In this document: positions 6,101 to 6,698 of the stretch, in pieces
How the letters are laid out: the number at the start of each line of letters is the position of its first letter
Numbering within the stretch: position 1 is the first letter of the stretch
Assembly: GCA_018241985.1 (NCBI GenBank)
Contig: JAFECV010000126.1
Span: 1-6,698, forward strand
From: Pseudomonadota bacterium
Lineage (GTDB): Bacteria > Pseudomonadota > Gammaproteobacteria > Burkholderiales > Burkholderiaceae_C
Direction of reading: 5' to 3'
DNA: 6,698 nt
Notes under the pieces: model-generated
Database searches by the model: none
The model's input: the letters and a program-made list of their open reading frames with translations, nothing else
Told to the model about the DNA's origin: nothing
Made by a program: the position numbers and the translations under genes

Positions 6101-6698
6101 TGAGCACGACAACGGACAAGGAAGCTAGCTTGAAGGGCCGCAAGGTCCTGCTGCATGACATGTGCCTGCGCGACGGGATGCATGCCAAGCGCGAGCAGAT
6201 CTCGATCGAGCAGATGGTGAAGGTCGCCACCGCACTGGATGACGCGGGCGTGCCCTTGATCCAAGTCACGCACGGCGCAGGCCTGGGCGGCAATTCGCTG
6301 CAACACGGCTTCGCGCTGGCGAGCAACGAAGCCTACTTGCAGGCCGTGGTGCCGAAGATGAAGCAGGCCAAGGTCTCGGTGCTGCTGATTCCAGGGCTGG
6401 GGACAATGCGCGAGCTGCAGGCGGCCTATGACAGCGGCGCGCGCAGCGTAACCGTAGCGACTCACTGTACCGAGGCCGATACGTCCCCGCAGCACATCGC
6501 GTACGCGCGCAAGCTGGGCATGGACACCGTCGGCTTCTTGATGATGGCCCACCTGAACGACCCCGCCAGTCTCGCCCAGCAGGGCAAGTTGATGGAGTCG
6601 TATGGCGCACCGACGATCTATATCACCGATTCCGCCGGCTACATGCTGCCAGCCGATGTGACGGCGCGAGTCTCGGCACTGCGCGACGTGCTGAAGCC
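6100..6698 (+). CDS. dmpG: 4-hydroxy-2-oxovalerate aldolase (N-terminal part, cut by the window edge)
   Basis: The metal-dependent class II aldolase splits 4-hydroxy-2-oxovalerate into pyruvate and acetaldehyde and forms a channelling complex with the acylating dehydrogenase. About 199 residues are visible of roughly 340 expected. Seen: the active-site segment [11 protein letters not shown] with Arg24, metal ligand Asp25 and catalytic His28 (equivalents of Arg17, Asp18 and His21 in DmpG), [32 protein letters not shown] and [10 protein letters not shown]. The two metal-binding histidines lie beyond the edge. The start overlaps the preceding stop in TGATG, and the N-terminus resembles BphI-type proteins more than DmpG. 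Two oddities: HGAGLGG (58-64) where HGDGLGG is usual, and KREQ after GMHA where the family normally has R-H-Q. I still expect an active aldolase. Confidence 0.9.
   Translation, partial: MSTTTDKEASLKGRKVLLHDMCLRDGMHAKREQISIEQMVKVATALDDAGVPLIQVTHGAGLGGNSLQHGFALASNEAYLQAVVPKMKQAKVSVLLIPGLGTMRELQAAYDSGARSVTVATHCTEADTSPQHIAYARKLGMDTVGFLMMAHLNDPASLAQQGKLMESYGAPTIYITDSAGYMLPADVTARVSALRDVLK

Overview
The window is GC-rich and gene-dense. It carries most of a one-directional catabolic operon for the lower part of a catechol-type meta-cleavage pathway, preceded by the end of an IS3-family insertion sequence pointing the other way. Base composition, the close match to dmp/xyl/amn/bph-type enzymes and the IS type suggest a proteobacterium, most likely a betaproteobacterium such as a member of Burkholderiales. 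That placement is an inference and was not tested by any search.

Layout. Positions 1-352 (minus strand) hold the start of an IS3-type transposase: orfA, with a run of seven A at 85-79 where a -1 frameshift joins orfA to the start of orfB. Its ATG is directly preceded by an 8-bp stem-loop (353-375) that captures the ribosome binding site, and the element probably ends near 432. Positions 433-595 are non-coding leader with inverted GGTAT/ATACC motifs and at best a weak promoter. From 596 to the right edge all genes are on the plus strand: 2-hydroxymuconate semialdehyde dehydrogenase (dmpC-like, 596-2056), 2-oxopent-4-enoate hydratase (dmpE-like, 2069-2866), 4-oxalocrotonate decarboxylase (dmpH-like, 2863-3657), an acyl-CoA dehydrogenase (3685-4956), 4-oxalocrotonate tautomerase (dmpI-like, 4961-5167), acylating acetaldehyde dehydrogenase (dmpF-like, 5186-6100) and the N-terminal part of 4-hydroxy-2-oxovalerate aldolase (dmpG-like, 6100 to the edge).

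How it works together. The dehydrogenase oxidises the ring-cleavage product 2-hydroxymuconate semialdehyde to 2-hydroxymuconate. The tautomerase makes the 2-oxo isomer, and the decarboxylase removes CO2 to give 2-hydroxypenta-2,4-dienoate. The hydratase adds water to give 4-hydroxy-2-oxovalerate, the aldolase splits this into pyruvate and acetaldehyde, and the acylating dehydrogenase turns acetaldehyde into acetyl-CoA. This is the complete 4-oxalocrotonate branch. No ring-cleavage dioxygenase and no hydrolase of the alternative branch lies in the window.

Most worth a second look are the acyl-CoA dehydrogenase, which has no place in the textbook pathway, the amn-like gene order with a tautomerase where a deaminase would sit, the overlap of exactly the two gene pairs whose products are known to form complexes, unusual residues in the aldolase, and the IS junction. 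The most naive start for the first operon gene lies inside that junction. Most of the window is a recognisable pathway, and I see no convincing wholly new system.
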